Positions 16,892 to 25,002 are shown, counted from the first letter of the stretch. The stretch is DNA of 64,000 nucleotides from Stutzerimonas kunmingensis (GCF_900114065.1 NZ_FORS01000001.1:806001-870000); one strand, 5' to 3'. The notes: generated from the letters alone by a model not told the origin. Numbers and translations are program-made.

Positions 16892-17671
16892 CCCCTCATC
16901 CACCGCGCTCGGCTCGTCGGCCACGATCTGCGCTGAGTCGCCATAGCGCTTCTGGCAGCGCTCGCAGAAGAATGCCCGGCGCTGGCTGCGCCCCAGCTCT
17001 TTCACCTTCACCAGCGGAATATGGCAGCGCACGCAGGTCGTCTTGCCGTGGGCCAGCCAGTGCGCCTTGAGCACGCCGGCCCGCTTCCACTGGAGAAATT
17101 CGAAGCTGTAGGTACGCGCTTCACGCACCAGCTCGCGCAGCTTGGCCGCCGGCAGCTCGCCGATCAGCGACAGTGGATGCACGCGAATGCGGTAGAGCAC
17201 CTCGTTCTTGATGATGTTGCCGGAGCCGGCGAAAAGCGTCTGGTCGAGCAGCGCATCGCAGGCCACTAGCCGCGGACGTTCGCGCAGCCGCTTGAGCGTG
17301 GCGCGCGGGCTCCAGGCGTCGCTCATCAGGTCCATGCTCCAGTCGTACGTCGCATCCAGCGGCCCTTCGATCAACTGAACCGAGCAGGCATAGAAGTTCA
17401 GCTCGCCGTTGGCAAAGCCCAGGCTCAACCGTGCTACGGCGTCCTTGCGCTCATTGATGCGATAGCTGCCGAACAGCAGCAGCTGGATGCGGACGGAGAC
17501 GTCCTCCAGCTCGATCAGGAAATGCTTGCCCCAGCTATGGAAGCCACGCACCACCTGACCGGCCAGCCGGGACATGTCGATCTTGGCGCTGCCCTCGGCA
17601 CGTTCGATGGTGCGCCCGGCGAATGCCGCGACTTCTTCACGCAGGATGACGATGGAAGGACCTTCGGGCAT
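16889..17671 (-). CDS. nei: Endonuclease VIII-type DNA glycosylase
   Basis: A 260-residue Fpg/Nei-family base-excision repair enzyme that removes oxidised bases and cuts the DNA strand. The mature protein must begin with the catalytic proline, so I start at ATG 17671 (MPEGPS), not at the longer open frame. Other family marks are the H2TH region (DQTLFAGSGNIIKNEVLYR) and a C-terminal zinc finger with CVRC near residue 220 and CERC near residue 243. Its stop codon falls in the last unit of the repeat array. It shares strand with the AtoE paralogue 71 bases upstream, without evident functional link. Confidence 0.9.
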   Translation of the reverse strand: MPEGPSIVILREEVAAFAGRTIERAEGSAKIDMSRLAGQVVRGFHSWGKHFLIELEDVSVRIQLLLFGSYRINERKDAVARLSLGFANGELNFYACSVQLIEGPLDATYDWSMDLMSDAWSPRATLKRLRERPRLVACDALLDQTLFAGSGNIIKNEVLYRIRVHPLSLIGELPAAKLRELVREARTYSFEFLQWKRAGVLKAHWLAHGKTTCVRCHIPLVKVKELGRSQRRAFFCERCQKRYGDSAQIVADEPSAVDEG

Positions 17672-17742
17672 GGCTGCACCAGGGGCTGGGCTGTCCATGT
17701 ATGGACTGGAGCCCAACACAAAGGTGCCCGGCCCCCGCATGA

Positions 17743-19077
17743 TCAGGCCGACAGATAGCCCCATATCCAGATGGTGCCGCCAAAGATGACCCCTAGGTAG
17801 CCCAGAATCAGCACCATGTAACCCATCACATCGCGCAGCTTCAGCTTGGAAATGGCCAGGACCGGCAGAATCCAGAACGGCTGGATCATGTTCGTCCATT
17901 GGTCACCCACCTGAACGCCCAGTGCCGTTGCCGCGAATGATGCGTTCAGTTCGCGCGCTGCCTCGATTACTACAGGCCCTTGCACTGCCCACTGCCCACC
18001 GCCCGATGGCGCGAGAATATTGATCAGGCCACCGCTGACGAACGACCAGATTGGCAAGGTCTCGGCTGTGGATATACGCACGAACAATTCCGCAAACGAA
18101 ACGACCAGCCCGGACCCCACGAGGATGCCCATGATGCCGGCGTAAAACGGATATTGGATGATGATTCCGGAAACGATCTTGACTCCCTCGCCCAGCGCGG
18201 CGAGGTAGCGGGCAGGAGACGCGAATAACAGGATTCCAAGAAACAGGAAAATAAAATTGACCGTGTTCAGGTCCAGCGAACCGCCTTCGATAAAGTGCAA
18301 ACCAATGTAGACCAACCCGAGCAGGCCGATGACGACACCGACTACCTTGCTGTGATTCATTCGGTCGGCCAGGGTCATGTCTTGCCTGCCATCCAGGCTC
18401 GGCTCGAACGGCACGGCAACAGTGGCCGGATCAATCTCGACGATATCCTTCGCGTTCTTCGGGTGCAGCCAGGCGTTGAACAGTGGCAGGGTCAGCACTA
18501 CCAGCGCGGTGGCGATCAGCAGTGGCGCGCTGAATATGGTTTCCGACAGAGGCACCAGCCCCATCTGATCCTGAAGGAAATGCCCTTCCGTAGCGATGAG
18601 CAAGGGCACACTGCCGGACAATCCGATGCCGTAAACCGAGAAGCCGGAAAACGCTGCTGCGATGACCAGCGGGTAGTGCAGGCCCCGAACCTTGAGCGCC
18701 AGCTTTTGCGCAACGATACTGCCGATCACCAGGCCGAACCCCCAGTTCAGCCAACTGCCGATGGTGCCGATCAGCGTAGCGACCACGATAGCGGCGAATG
18801 GCGTCTGTACGGTAGCTGTGATGCGGTCGAGCATGCCGTCAACGAAGGGGGTACGGGCCAGGATATAGCCCGCCAACAGAATCACCGTCATTTGCATGCT
18901 GAAAGCCAGCAAGTTCCAGAAGCCGTCACCCCAATAGCGAGTCGCATCGAGCGGACTTGCGCCCTCGACCAGCACGGCCAGAAGCAATGTGAGCATGGTC
19001 AGGCCGATGGCAATCACCAACGGGTCAGGCATGTAGCGATTCACTAATCGCGTGAAAAAATTGGCTAACGCATTCAT
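17743..19077 (-). CDS. AtoE-family permease (second paralogue)
   Basis: A 444-residue inner-membrane protein of the same family as the AtoE at 11586-12926, sharing NWGFGLVIGS, PSGGGQWAVQGP and DQWTNMIQPFWILP. It should import a short-chain or small carboxylate. I start at ATG 19077 (MNALANFF), with GGGGAT in front; the longer frame starts before an A/C-rich leader. That leader holds AACAACAA, a Crc-type motif. The gene is divergent from a four-gene set (muconolactone-isomerase-like, YciI-like, cyclase, SDR), and two matching operators lie between. I infer that it brings in the substrate of that pathway. The substrate is unknown. Confidence 0.85.
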   Translation of the reverse strand: MNALANFFTRLVNRYMPDPLVIAIGLTMLTLLLAVLVEGASPLDATRYWGDGFWNLLAFSMQMTVILLAGYILARTPFVDGMLDRITATVQTPFAAIVVATLIGTIGSWLNWGFGLVIGSIVAQKLALKVRGLHYPLVIAAAFSGFSVYGIGLSGSVPLLIATEGHFLQDQMGLVPLSETIFSAPLLIATALVVLTLPLFNAWLHPKNAKDIVEIDPATVAVPFEPSLDGRQDMTLADRMNHSKVVGVVIGLLGLVYIGLHFIEGGSLDLNTVNFIFLFLGILLFASPARYLAALGEGVKIVSGIIIQYPFYAGIMGILVGSGLVVSFAELFVRISTAETLPIWSFVSGGLINILAPSGGGQWAVQGPVVIEAARELNASFAATALGVQVGDQWTNMIQPFWILPVLAISKLKLRDVMGYMVLILGYLGVIFGGTIWIWGYLSA

Positions 19078-19091
19078 CGTGATCCCCGCCA

Positions 19092-19099
19092 TTGTTGTT
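19092..19099 (-). promoter_or_regulatory. Hfq/Crc-type motif upstream of the second AtoE permease
   Basis: The minus strand reads AACAACAA, an exact AAnAAnAA match, 15 bases before the permease ATG and just 5' of its GGGGAT ribosome site. Confidence 0.55.
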
Positions 19100-19154
19100 C
19101 TAGTTGAAGCCCAACGGTAGGCGGACGGCCACTGCGCCTGCAATTCGATAATCG

Positions 19155-19183
19155 ATTTAATGTTCGATTATCGAACATTAAAT
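19155..19183. promoter_or_regulatory. Operator 1: 29-base perfect palindrome with core GTTCGATTATCGAAC
   Basis: Two 14-base arms pair perfectly around a central T at 19169. The core GTTCGATTATCGAAC (19162-19176) resembles sites of IclR-family regulators such as PcaR (GTTCGATAATCGCAC). It lies about 80 bases upstream of the permease start. A third, weaker copy of the core (ATTCGATAATCGAT) adjoins it at 19143-19156. Confidence 0.75.
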
Positions 19184-19253
19184 AAGGTGCTCAATTTTCC
19201 ATCGAGGGAGCGCGGTTCGGCGTTGGAGCCAGAACTCCTGTCCGCGATAAAGC

Positions 19254-19268
19254 GTTCGATTACCGAAC
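19254..19268. promoter_or_regulatory. Operator 2: GTTCGATTACCGAAC
   Basis: A perfect 5-base dyad (GTTCG/CGAAC) whose 15 bases differ from the core of operator 1 at one position. The two centres are 92 bases apart. It lies about 95 bases before the start of the catabolic gene set on the plus strand. Confidence 0.7.
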
Positions 19269-19361
19269 AACTCGGCATAGAGGAGGATTGCATTGCGGAC
19301 CATGCGCCTCGTACGGTCTAAGACCCGCCACTTTCTGGCGATCAACGGCCGGAGCCGTCTA

Positions 19362-19646
19362 ATGCTCTTCCTCGTCCATATGCAAGTGAACATCCCCCAT
19401 GACCTCGATCCGGCCGACGCCGCCGCGCTTATCGCCAAGGAAAAGGCCTACTCGCAGGAGCTGCAACGCAACGGCACGTGGCGTCATCTGTGGCGCGTAG
19501 TTGGCCAATACGCCAACTACAGCGTGTTCGATGTGGCCAGTAACGACGAGCTGCACCAGAAGCTCAGCGCTTTGCCGCTGTATCCCTACATGACGCTGGA
19601 GGTCACCCCGCTGGCCCAGCATCCGTCTGCGCTAGCTCCGAACTGA
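19362..19646 (+). CDS. Muconolactone delta-isomerase-like protein
   Basis: A 94-residue protein of the CatC family, the ferredoxin-like decameric isomerase that turns muconolactone into 3-oxoadipate enol-lactone. Family features are VNIPHDLDP near the N-terminus, EKAYSQELQRNGTWRHLWRVVG, YANYSVFD and LPLYPYMTLEVTPLAQHPS. The length is normal. I start at ATG 19362 (MLFLVHMQVN), which matches the family N-terminus and has GGAG 8 bases upstream. No catA or catB gene lies nearby; instead it is followed by YciI-like, cyclase and SDR genes, so it probably acts on a related lactone rather than in catechol breakdown itself. First gene of a likely four-gene operon. Confidence 0.83.
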   Translation: MLFLVHMQVNIPHDLDPADAAALIAKEKAYSQELQRNGTWRHLWRVVGQYANYSVFDVASNDELHQKLSALPLYPYMTLEVTPLAQHPSALAPN

Positions 19647-19654
19647 GGTGGTCC

Positions 19655-19951
19655 ATGCCCTACCTGATCGAAACTTTCGACAAGCCTGGCCACCAACAGC
19701 TACGGCGCGATACGCGCGATGAGCACCTGCGCTTTCTCGAGGCGAACAAGGCATTGCTGCTCGCCTGCGGCGCCAAGCTCGCTGATGACGGCAGCGACTT
19801 GGGCGGCGGCCTGTATGTGGTCGACCTCGAAACACGCGACGAAGCCGAGCGCTTCATTGCAGACGATCCGTTCAGCCGCGTCGAGCTCTTCGAGCGAGTC
19901 ACCATCACCCGCTGGCGCAAGGCCTATCTCGCGGGCCGGTGCTTTCTCTGA
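19655..19951 (+). CDS. YciI-like family protein
   Basis: A 98-residue protein of the YciI-like family, which adopts the same ferredoxin-like fold as muconolactone isomerase. Recognisable features are DEHLRFLEANK, the hydrophobic strand GGGLYVVDLE and AERFIADDPF with its conserved aspartates. Some members have weak hydrolase or dehalogenase activity, but no general reaction is established. It begins eight bases after the preceding gene and ends 24 bases before the next, so it is part of the operon. The pairing of two small ferredoxin-fold proteins is a notable trait of this locus. Confidence 0.75.
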   Translation: MPYLIETFDKPGHQQLRRDTRDEHLRFLEANKALLLACGAKLADDGSDLGGGLYVVDLETRDEAERFIADDPFSRVELFERVTITRWRKAYLAGRCFL

Positions 19952-19975
19952 TTCACGACCGCCTGGGAGCAGTGC

Positions 19976-21028
19976 ATGCGTAACCGACGCTGGAAGCATC
20001 GTCCAGAGGGTTCGAACTGGGGCGACTATGGCGAAGACGATCAGCTCGGCAGGCTGAACCTGATCACCGCGGAGAAAGTGCTTCAGGGCATCGCCGAAGT
20101 GCGCGACGGCAAGACCTTCTGCCTCAGCCTGCCGCTGGACCATCCGGGCGGCTGTGCCCTCAATCCCAATCGCCATCCACCTGTGCTGCGACCCACGTTG
20201 CGCCAAGGCGGCGTCAACTTCAATTTCCGCATGGGCAACCTGCAGCCTGGGCGGCCAGACGTCGTGTGCGACGACCTGGCGATACTGCATCTGCAGTACT
20301 CGACCCAGTGGGACAGCCTGGCGCATGTGGGCGCGCTATTCGACGTGGATGGCAACGGCGCGCCCAGGCCCGTCTACTACAACGGCTACGCCGCCGATGA
20401 GCATATCCGCGGCCCGCAGCACCCGGACGATGCCGGCGTGCAGGAGCGTATGCGCTCGGAAAGCACGTCGCAGGCTGGCGCGCTGGGCATCGAGCGGATG
20501 GCTGAAACCGGCGTGCAGGGCCGCGCCGCACTGATCGACCTGCATGCCCACCTGGGGCCGGCACGGACACTGGTGGGTTATGACTCCTTGATGCGCGTAC
20601 TTGAAGCCGACCGGGTCGAAATCGAACGCGGCGATATCGTCTGCCTCCATACCGGCTTTGCCGACGCGGTCCTCGCCATGGGCCGCCAGCCCGACGCAAA
20701 GACCCTGGCCGAGCGCTGTGCGGTGCTCGACGGACGTGACGGAAAGCTGCTGCAGTGGATAACCGACAGCGAACTGGCGGCAATAGCGGCGGACAACTAT
20801 GCGGTCGAGGCCTATCCGGCCGCAGGCGGCGACGCCTGTTGCGCCGCCTTGCCGCTGCACCAGCATTGCCTGTTCAAGCTCGGCGTTCACCTGGGTGAGC
20901 TCTGGCACCTCGGCCCGCTGGCGGCATATCTGCGTCGCCAGGCCCGCTACCGTTTCTTCCTCACCGCCCCGCCGCTTCGGCTGCCGGGCGCCGTTGGCTC
21001 ACCCCTGACGCCTGTGGCGACTGTCTAA
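19976..21028 (+). CDS. Cyclase family (kynurenine formamidase-like) hydrolase
   Basis: A 350-residue protein of the cyclase/kynurenine formamidase superfamily of manganese- or zinc-dependent hydrolases that open amides, imides or lactones. The metal-site segment reads TQWDSLAHVG, followed by a YYNGY stretch, as in the long cyclase subfamily. Further marks are ALIDLHAHLG and a GDIVCLHTGFAD segment. The start has GGGAG directly upstream. In this operon it would be the ring-opening or hydrolytic step. Isatin hydrolase and kynurenine formamidase belong to the wider superfamily, but neither assignment can be made from sequence. Confidence 0.78.
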   Translation: MRNRRWKHRPEGSNWGDYGEDDQLGRLNLITAEKVLQGIAEVRDGKTFCLSLPLDHPGGCALNPNRHPPVLRPTLRQGGVNFNFRMGNLQPGRPDVVCDDLAILHLQYSTQWDSLAHVGALFDVDGNGAPRPVYYNGYAADEHIRGPQHPDDAGVQERMRSESTSQAGALGIERMAETGVQGRAALIDLHAHLGPARTLVGYDSLMRVLEADRVEIERGDIVCLHTGFADAVLAMGRQPDAKTLAERCAVLDGRDGKLLQWITDSELAAIAADNYAVEAYPAAGGDACCAALPLHQHCLFKLGVHLGELWHLGPLAAYLRRQARYRFFLTAPPLRLPGAVGSPLTPVATV

Positions 21029-21044
21029 TCCCTGCGAGATCGTT

Positions 21045-21746
21045 ATGAGCCTACCTAGAGTCCTGATCACCGGTGGTGCCGCCGGCATTGGTGCCGCCAC
21101 CGCCGAGCGCTGCCGCGAAGAGGGTTACGATCCCATTATCATCGACCGTGAAGGCAGCGGCATTCGCGCCGACCTGTCCGATCCAGAGGCCACGGCCGAG
21201 GCGCTACACGTAGCCTTGGCGCGCGGCCCGATCACCCGCCTGGTGAACAATGTCGGCATGGTCTGCCCGGCGACCGCCGAAGCGCAGACGCTCGCCGAAC
21301 TCGATCGGGTAATGGCGCTCAATCTGCGCTGCGCCATGCAGTGCATGCAGGCGCTGCTCCCCGGCATGAAGGCAGCCGGCTTCGGTCGCATCGTCAACAT
21401 GGGCTCCCGGGCTGCGCTGGGCAAGGAGCTGCGCACCGCCTATGCAGCAAGCAAGGCAGCACTGGTCGGCATGACCCGCGTCTGGGCGCTGGAGCTGGGC
21501 GCACACGGCATCACCGCCAACGCAGTCGGCCCCGGACCGATCCGCACGGAGCTGTTCGACCGGGCCAATCCCCCCGGCTCACCGCGCACGCAACAGATCA
21601 TTGACTCGGTGCCGGTCAAGCGCGTTGGAACCGCCGACGACGTCGCCCATGCCGTCGCCTACCTGCTCGACGAACGCAGCGGCTTCGTAACCGGCCAAAC
21701 GCTCTACGTTTGTGGAGGCATGACGGTGGGCGTGGTGGATCTCTGA
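21045..21746 (+). CDS. Short-chain dehydrogenase/reductase
   Basis: A 233-residue classical SDR with the cofactor motif GGAAGIG near residue 10, NNVG, the catalytic serine in NMGSRAALG and the YAASK pair. ITANAVGPGPIRTE and the C-terminal DERSGFVTGQTLYVCGG are typical. It would oxidise an alcohol or reduce a ketone with NAD(P). It starts 16 bases after the cyclase and is the last gene of the operon; convergent rluA-type gene follows. The short aspartate-rich segment after the first strands favours NAD over NADP, but the substrate is unknown. Confidence 0.82.
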   Translation: MSLPRVLITGGAAGIGAATAERCREEGYDPIIIDREGSGIRADLSDPEATAEALHVALARGPITRLVNNVGMVCPATAEAQTLAELDRVMALNLRCAMQCMQALLPGMKAAGFGRIVNMGSRAALGKELRTAYAASKAALVGMTRVWALELGAHGITANAVGPGPIRTELFDRANPPGSPRTQQIIDSVPVKRVGTADDVAHAVAYLLDERSGFVTGQTLYVCGGMTVGVVDL

Positions 21747-21842
21747 GCCTGCCCGCAGGCGGTGCTAGCCCCTCAAAACGCCGCCATGCTCAATCAAGCG
21801 CGCGCTGACGGCGACGAGCCACCATGACCATGACTACCGGCA

Positions 21843-22727
21843 TTACCAGTCCAGTTGCAGCGTGCTCTCGAATTCGCGCAGCGCTCCGCTCAGCGGATCG
21901 CTAAAGCGCAATCCACGCGCCAGCAGCTTCAGTGGCCGCTCGTAGTCGTCGGCCTCACGCTCGCTGCGCTCGAGCAGCTCGGGATAGAACGGGTCGTTGC
22001 AGATACCGGCGCCGAAGGTGGCCATGTGCAGGCGCAGCTGGTGCTTTTTGCCGCTGATGGGGGAAAGCCCGTAGCGCCAGAGGTCGCCGCGCCGTTCGAG
22101 CACCTCGATCAGCGTTTCGCTGTTCGGTTCGCCGGCGCCCTCACGCATCAGGAAGAAGGGGTCGCCCGGCACCATGCACAGGCGTCGGCGCAGGGGAAAT
22201 TCGAGATGCGGCAGCGCCGGGCAGATTGCCTCGTAGCGCTTGCTGATCTCCCGCTCACGGAACAGCGCCTGGTAGGCACCACGACTCTCCCGGTTGGCCG
22301 AGAACAGCACCAGACCGGCGGTGAGCCGATCGATACGATGAATCGGCACCAGGTCGGCGTTACCCAGCCGTTTGCTGAGCCGTGCCAGCAGGGTCTCATT
22401 GACGTATTCGCCAGCCGGCATCACCGAGAGAAAGTGCGGCTTGTCGGCCACCACCAGATGCTCGTCGACGTGCAGGATGCGTTCTTCGAACGGCACCGGG
22501 GTCTCATTCGGCACTTCGCGAAAGTAATGAATGCGCATGCCTACCCGATAGGCCTGCGCGGCATCGATCGGCTGCATCTGCGCATCCAGCACGCGGCCGC
22601 GGGCGATGCGATCGAGCCAGGTATCGCGACTGATCGCCGGGAAGTGCGCGCACAGGCAGTCGAGCACGGTAGGCCAATCACCTGGCGGCAGATGCAGGGT
22701 GCTGGGGCGGGAGCTGGAAGCGGACAT
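21843..22727 (-). CDS. RluA-family pseudouridine synthase
   Basis: A 294-residue RNA pseudouridine synthase. The catalytic motif HRIDRLTAGLVLF, with the essential aspartate, is present, and PISGKKHQLRLHM matches the C-terminal family motif. An N-terminal region with VLDCLCAHFPAISRDTWLDR resembles an S4-like RNA-binding domain. I start at ATG 22727 (MSASSSRP); the longer frame has low-complexity, shadow-like sequence. Several RluA paralogues act on 23S rRNA or tRNA and this one cannot be assigned to a site. It is convergent with the SDR gene. Confidence 0.87.
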   Translation of the reverse strand: MSASSSRPSTLHLPPGDWPTVLDCLCAHFPAISRDTWLDRIARGRVLDAQMQPIDAAQAYRVGMRIHYFREVPNETPVPFEERILHVDEHLVVADKPHFLSVMPAGEYVNETLLARLSKRLGNADLVPIHRIDRLTAGLVLFSANRESRGAYQALFREREISKRYEAICPALPHLEFPLRRRLCMVPGDPFFLMREGAGEPNSETLIEVLERRGDLWRYGLSPISGKKHQLRLHMATFGAGICNDPFYPELLERSEREADDYERPLKLLARGLRFSDPLSGALREFESTLQLDW

Positions 22728-22890
22728 GAATGCAGCTACACGGTAGCGACGAGGGAGGTGGATGATACCCGCTCTGTCGGTAGCTGCCTCCCGTTGCGGG
22801 AGCGCTGTGGCAAGTGGCTGCTGAGCGCAGCACCGACATAAGGCAGGCAATGCGCTCAGCGAAGACGCCAGGCGAGAGGGGCGCGTAGGC

Positions 22891-23154
22891 TCAATCAACC
22901 TTTTCCTTGGTCACCTCGCCGGTGCGGCCATCGATGCTGAACTCGTACTTCTTGCCATCCTGCTTCATGCCCTCGCCTTCCCAGCCATTGTCATCGGCCT
23001 CGATGCCATGCAGCTCGGTGTAGCCGGCGGCCTTGGCTTTCTCTACGGCCTGCTCAAGGCTGATCCAGTCGGCGCCGGGCTTGTCGGCGGCGAAGGCAGC
23101 ACCAGAACCGAGGATGGCAACGGCGAGGGCGGCGGTCAGTGTCTTGTTGTACAT
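22891..23154 (-). CDS. Periplasmic PepSY domain protein
   Basis: An 87-residue protein with a signal peptide (MYNKTLTAALAVAILGSGAA, cut near residue 22) and one PepSY domain, seen as ISLEQAVEKAKAAGY, GWEGEGMK and YEFSIDGRTGEVTKEKVD. PepSY domains occur in periplasmic inhibitors and metal- or redox-linked proteins. I use the ATG at 23154 because the signal peptide begins there and AGAAGGA lies upstream. It is related in domain, not in close sequence, to the two PepSY proteins at 24686-25308. Confidence 0.8.
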   Translation of the reverse strand: MYNKTLTAALAVAILGSGAAFAADKPGADWISLEQAVEKAKAAGYTELHGIEADDNGWEGEGMKQDGKKYEFSIDGRTGEVTKEKVD

Positions 23155-23381
23155 CTCGTTTATTCCTTCTGCGAACGGGATCAGATCGGGCCATACGGTT
23201 GGCCCCTGCATGAATTACGAGCGCAGCGGCGGCCGCTAAGTTCAACCGCAGCGCCGCCAGGCGCCGGACGCTCACTGGCCCGATGTCGATTTCGCCCGGC
23301 GCCAATCGACTCTGTCACAGGGCCATTGCCGCGCGGCAGTGGCTCCGCGCTCGCTCCCCAATCCGCGCCCTGGAGGTCTAC

Positions 23382-24155
23382 ATGGCAACGCACAAGGTCG
23401 TATCCGATCAGGACTGGCTGGCCGCCCACAGCGCCCATCTGCAGGAAGAGAAACAGCTCACCCGCCAGCGCGATGCGCTCAGCGAAAAGCGTCGGCAACT
23501 GCCCTGACGACGCCTTGCGCAGGACTATCGATTTCACGATGCCAGCGGCGCGGTACGCCTGAGCGAGCTGTTCGAGGGTCGCAGCCAGCTGGTGATCAAG
23601 CACTTCATGTTCGGCCCGGACTGGACCGAGGGGTGCGTCGGCTGTTCGTTCGAGGCCGATCATATCGGCGGTGCGCTACTGCACCTGCTGCAGCATGACG
23701 TCAGCTTCGCCGCCATTTCCCGCGCGCCGTTCGACCGGCTGGAGGCTTTCCGCCAGCGCATGGGCTGGCAGTTCCGCTGGCTGTCGTCGGCCGGCAGCAC
23801 GTTCAACCGCGACTTCCACGTGTCCTTCGATGCCGAGGAGGTCGTCGAGGGCAAGGTCTTCTACAACTACGCTTGGCAACCCTTCGTCTGCGAGGAGCTG
23901 TCGGGCTTCAGTGTTTTCTATCGCGACCCGCAGGGCGACATCTTCCACACCTTCTCGGCCTATGGTCGCGGCGCGGAAGAACTGCTCGGCACCTATGTCC
24001 TACTGGACATGACGCCCAACGGGCGCAACGAAATCGGGCCCCAACACAACCTCACCGACTGGGTACGCCTGCATGACCGTTACGACAGCGACGATCGCGT
24101 TGCCCCGACCGGCCGCTCCGAGCCCGCTGGCTGCTGCCATGAGCAGCGACGCTGA
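23382..24155 (+). pseudogene. DUF899 family thioredoxin-like protein interrupted by one in-frame TGA
   Basis: From ATG 23382 the frame reads MATHKVVSDQDWLAAHSAHL to residue 41, meets TGA at 23505-23507, and then continues in the same frame to a stop at 24155. The second part contains GRSQLVIKHFMFGPDW and CVGCSF, the DUF899 core. Family members have LPW at the stop position, so the tryptophan codon TGG has most likely become TGA. With readthrough the protein would be 257 residues, a normal DUF899 length. GGAGG lies before the ATG and no other damage is visible, so the change is recent, a sequencing error, or read through. Internal initiation at 23592 would remove the N-terminus. Confidence 0.8.
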
Positions 24156-24157
24156 GG

Positions 24158-24514
24158 CTACTGCCGTCGAATGAAGACGATCTGCGGGTCCATCTCGCCG
24201 TTGCTGAAGCGGAACTCCACCGCATCGCCCACGGCCAGCCCGCCGAGCTGTGCGGCGTCCGCCTTGAACGGCATCACCATCGCCGGCCACTTCAACTCCG
24301 GCACCGGCCCGTGGGCGATGGTGACGCTGCCCTGCCGGGCATCGATGGCGCGGATCACGCCTTCGGCCTGGTAAGCGGGCTCGGCCTCCAGGCTGTTGCC
24401 AGCCGCCACATCATCGACCGGTGGCGGTGTGGTGGAGGGCTTCAGCAGATCCTCGGCAGAGGCCTGGCCACTCAGCCCGAGGGTCGCGAGCAGTACGAGA
24501 AACACGTTTTTCAT
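24158..24514 (-). CDS. CusF-like periplasmic copper-binding protein
   Basis: A 118-residue exported protein: signal peptide MKNVFLVLLATLGLSGQASA, a proline-rich linker, then a small OB-fold domain. His68, Trp76, Met79 and Met81 (in LKWPAMVMPFK) have exactly the spacing of the Cu(I)/Ag(I) ligands His36, Trp44, Met47 and Met49 of E. coli CusF. CusF hands copper to the CusCBA efflux pump, but no pump gene is present here. It is divergent from a PepSY/two-component operon, which suggests metal-linked regulation. Its 3' end nearly touches the DUF899 frame on the opposite strand. Confidence 0.82.
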   Translation of the reverse strand: MKNVFLVLLATLGLSGQASAEDLLKPSTTPPPVDDVAAGNSLEAEPAYQAEGVIRAIDARQGSVTIAHGPVPELKWPAMVMPFKADAAQLGGLAVGDAVEFRFSNGEMDPQIVFIRRQ

Positions 24515-24618
24515 GACGACTCACCCCGATCGATCGGTCGTGCTGACCTGCAGCAAGCGTAGTCCCCATGGCGCGGTTCGCCCTCGCCCGAACGGTGCAT
24601 TCGCAGCCGCCTGGCGAC

Positions 24619-24635
24619 GTTCAGTTTCGTTTAAG
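24619..24635 (+). promoter_or_regulatory. Candidate response-regulator box (direct hexamer repeat, 5-base spacer)
   Basis: GTTCAG-TTTCG-TTTAAG resembles the PmrA/QseB-type direct repeat CTTAAG-N5-CTTAAG in hexamer sequence and spacing. It lies 51-67 bases before the first PepSY gene, close to where a -35 region would be, with TAACCT about 11 bases downstream as a possible -10. The OmpR-type regulator encoded two genes later is the natural candidate to bind it. Confidence 0.45.
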
Positions 24636-24685
24636 CAAGCCCCCGTAACCTGTGAATCGTCAAAACCCACACAGGAAAACGAACC

Positions 24686-24994
24686 ATGAAAACACTGACT
24701 ACGCTGTTCACCGCCGCCACCCTCGCCCTCGGTGCCAACCTGGCCATGGCCAAGGACATCGGTCCCGACGAAGCACTGAAGCTGCGCGATGCCGGCACCA
24801 TTCAGTCGTTCGAGAAGCTCAACGAAGCGGCACTGGCCAAGCACCCCGGCGCTACCGTCGAGGAGACCGAGCTGGAAGAAGAGTACGGCCGCTACGTCTA
24901 TCAGCTTGAACTGCGCGACGACAAAGGTGTGCAATGGGACGTCGAGCTCGACGCCAAGACTGGCGAAGTGCTGAAGGACCATCAGGACGACTGA
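24686..24994 (+). CDS. Exported PepSY domain protein
   Basis: A 102-residue protein with a signal peptide (MKTLTTLFTAATLALGANLA, cut after AMA near residue 22) and a PepSY-like domain: GPDEALKLRDAG, TELEEEYGRYVYQLELRD and DVELDAKTGEVLKDHQDD. It starts a probable operon with a second PepSY gene, a response regulator and a histidine kinase. AGGAAAA precedes the start. PepSY proteins paired with two-component systems may act as periplasmic modulators or outputs of the sensor. The acidic C-terminus could bind cations; that is an inference. Confidence 0.8.
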   Translation: MKTLTTLFTAATLALGANLAMAKDIGPDEALKLRDAGTIQSFEKLNEAALAKHPGATVEETELEEEYGRYVYQLELRDDKGVQWDVELDAKTGEVLKDHQDD

Positions 24995-25002
24995 GGCCAT
25001 CC

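Noticed and set aside
23505..23507. TGA in the DUF899 frame as a selenocysteine codon
   Set aside because: It falls on a tryptophan position, not on the CxxC cysteines, and no hairpin of the selenocysteine-insertion type was evident just after it.
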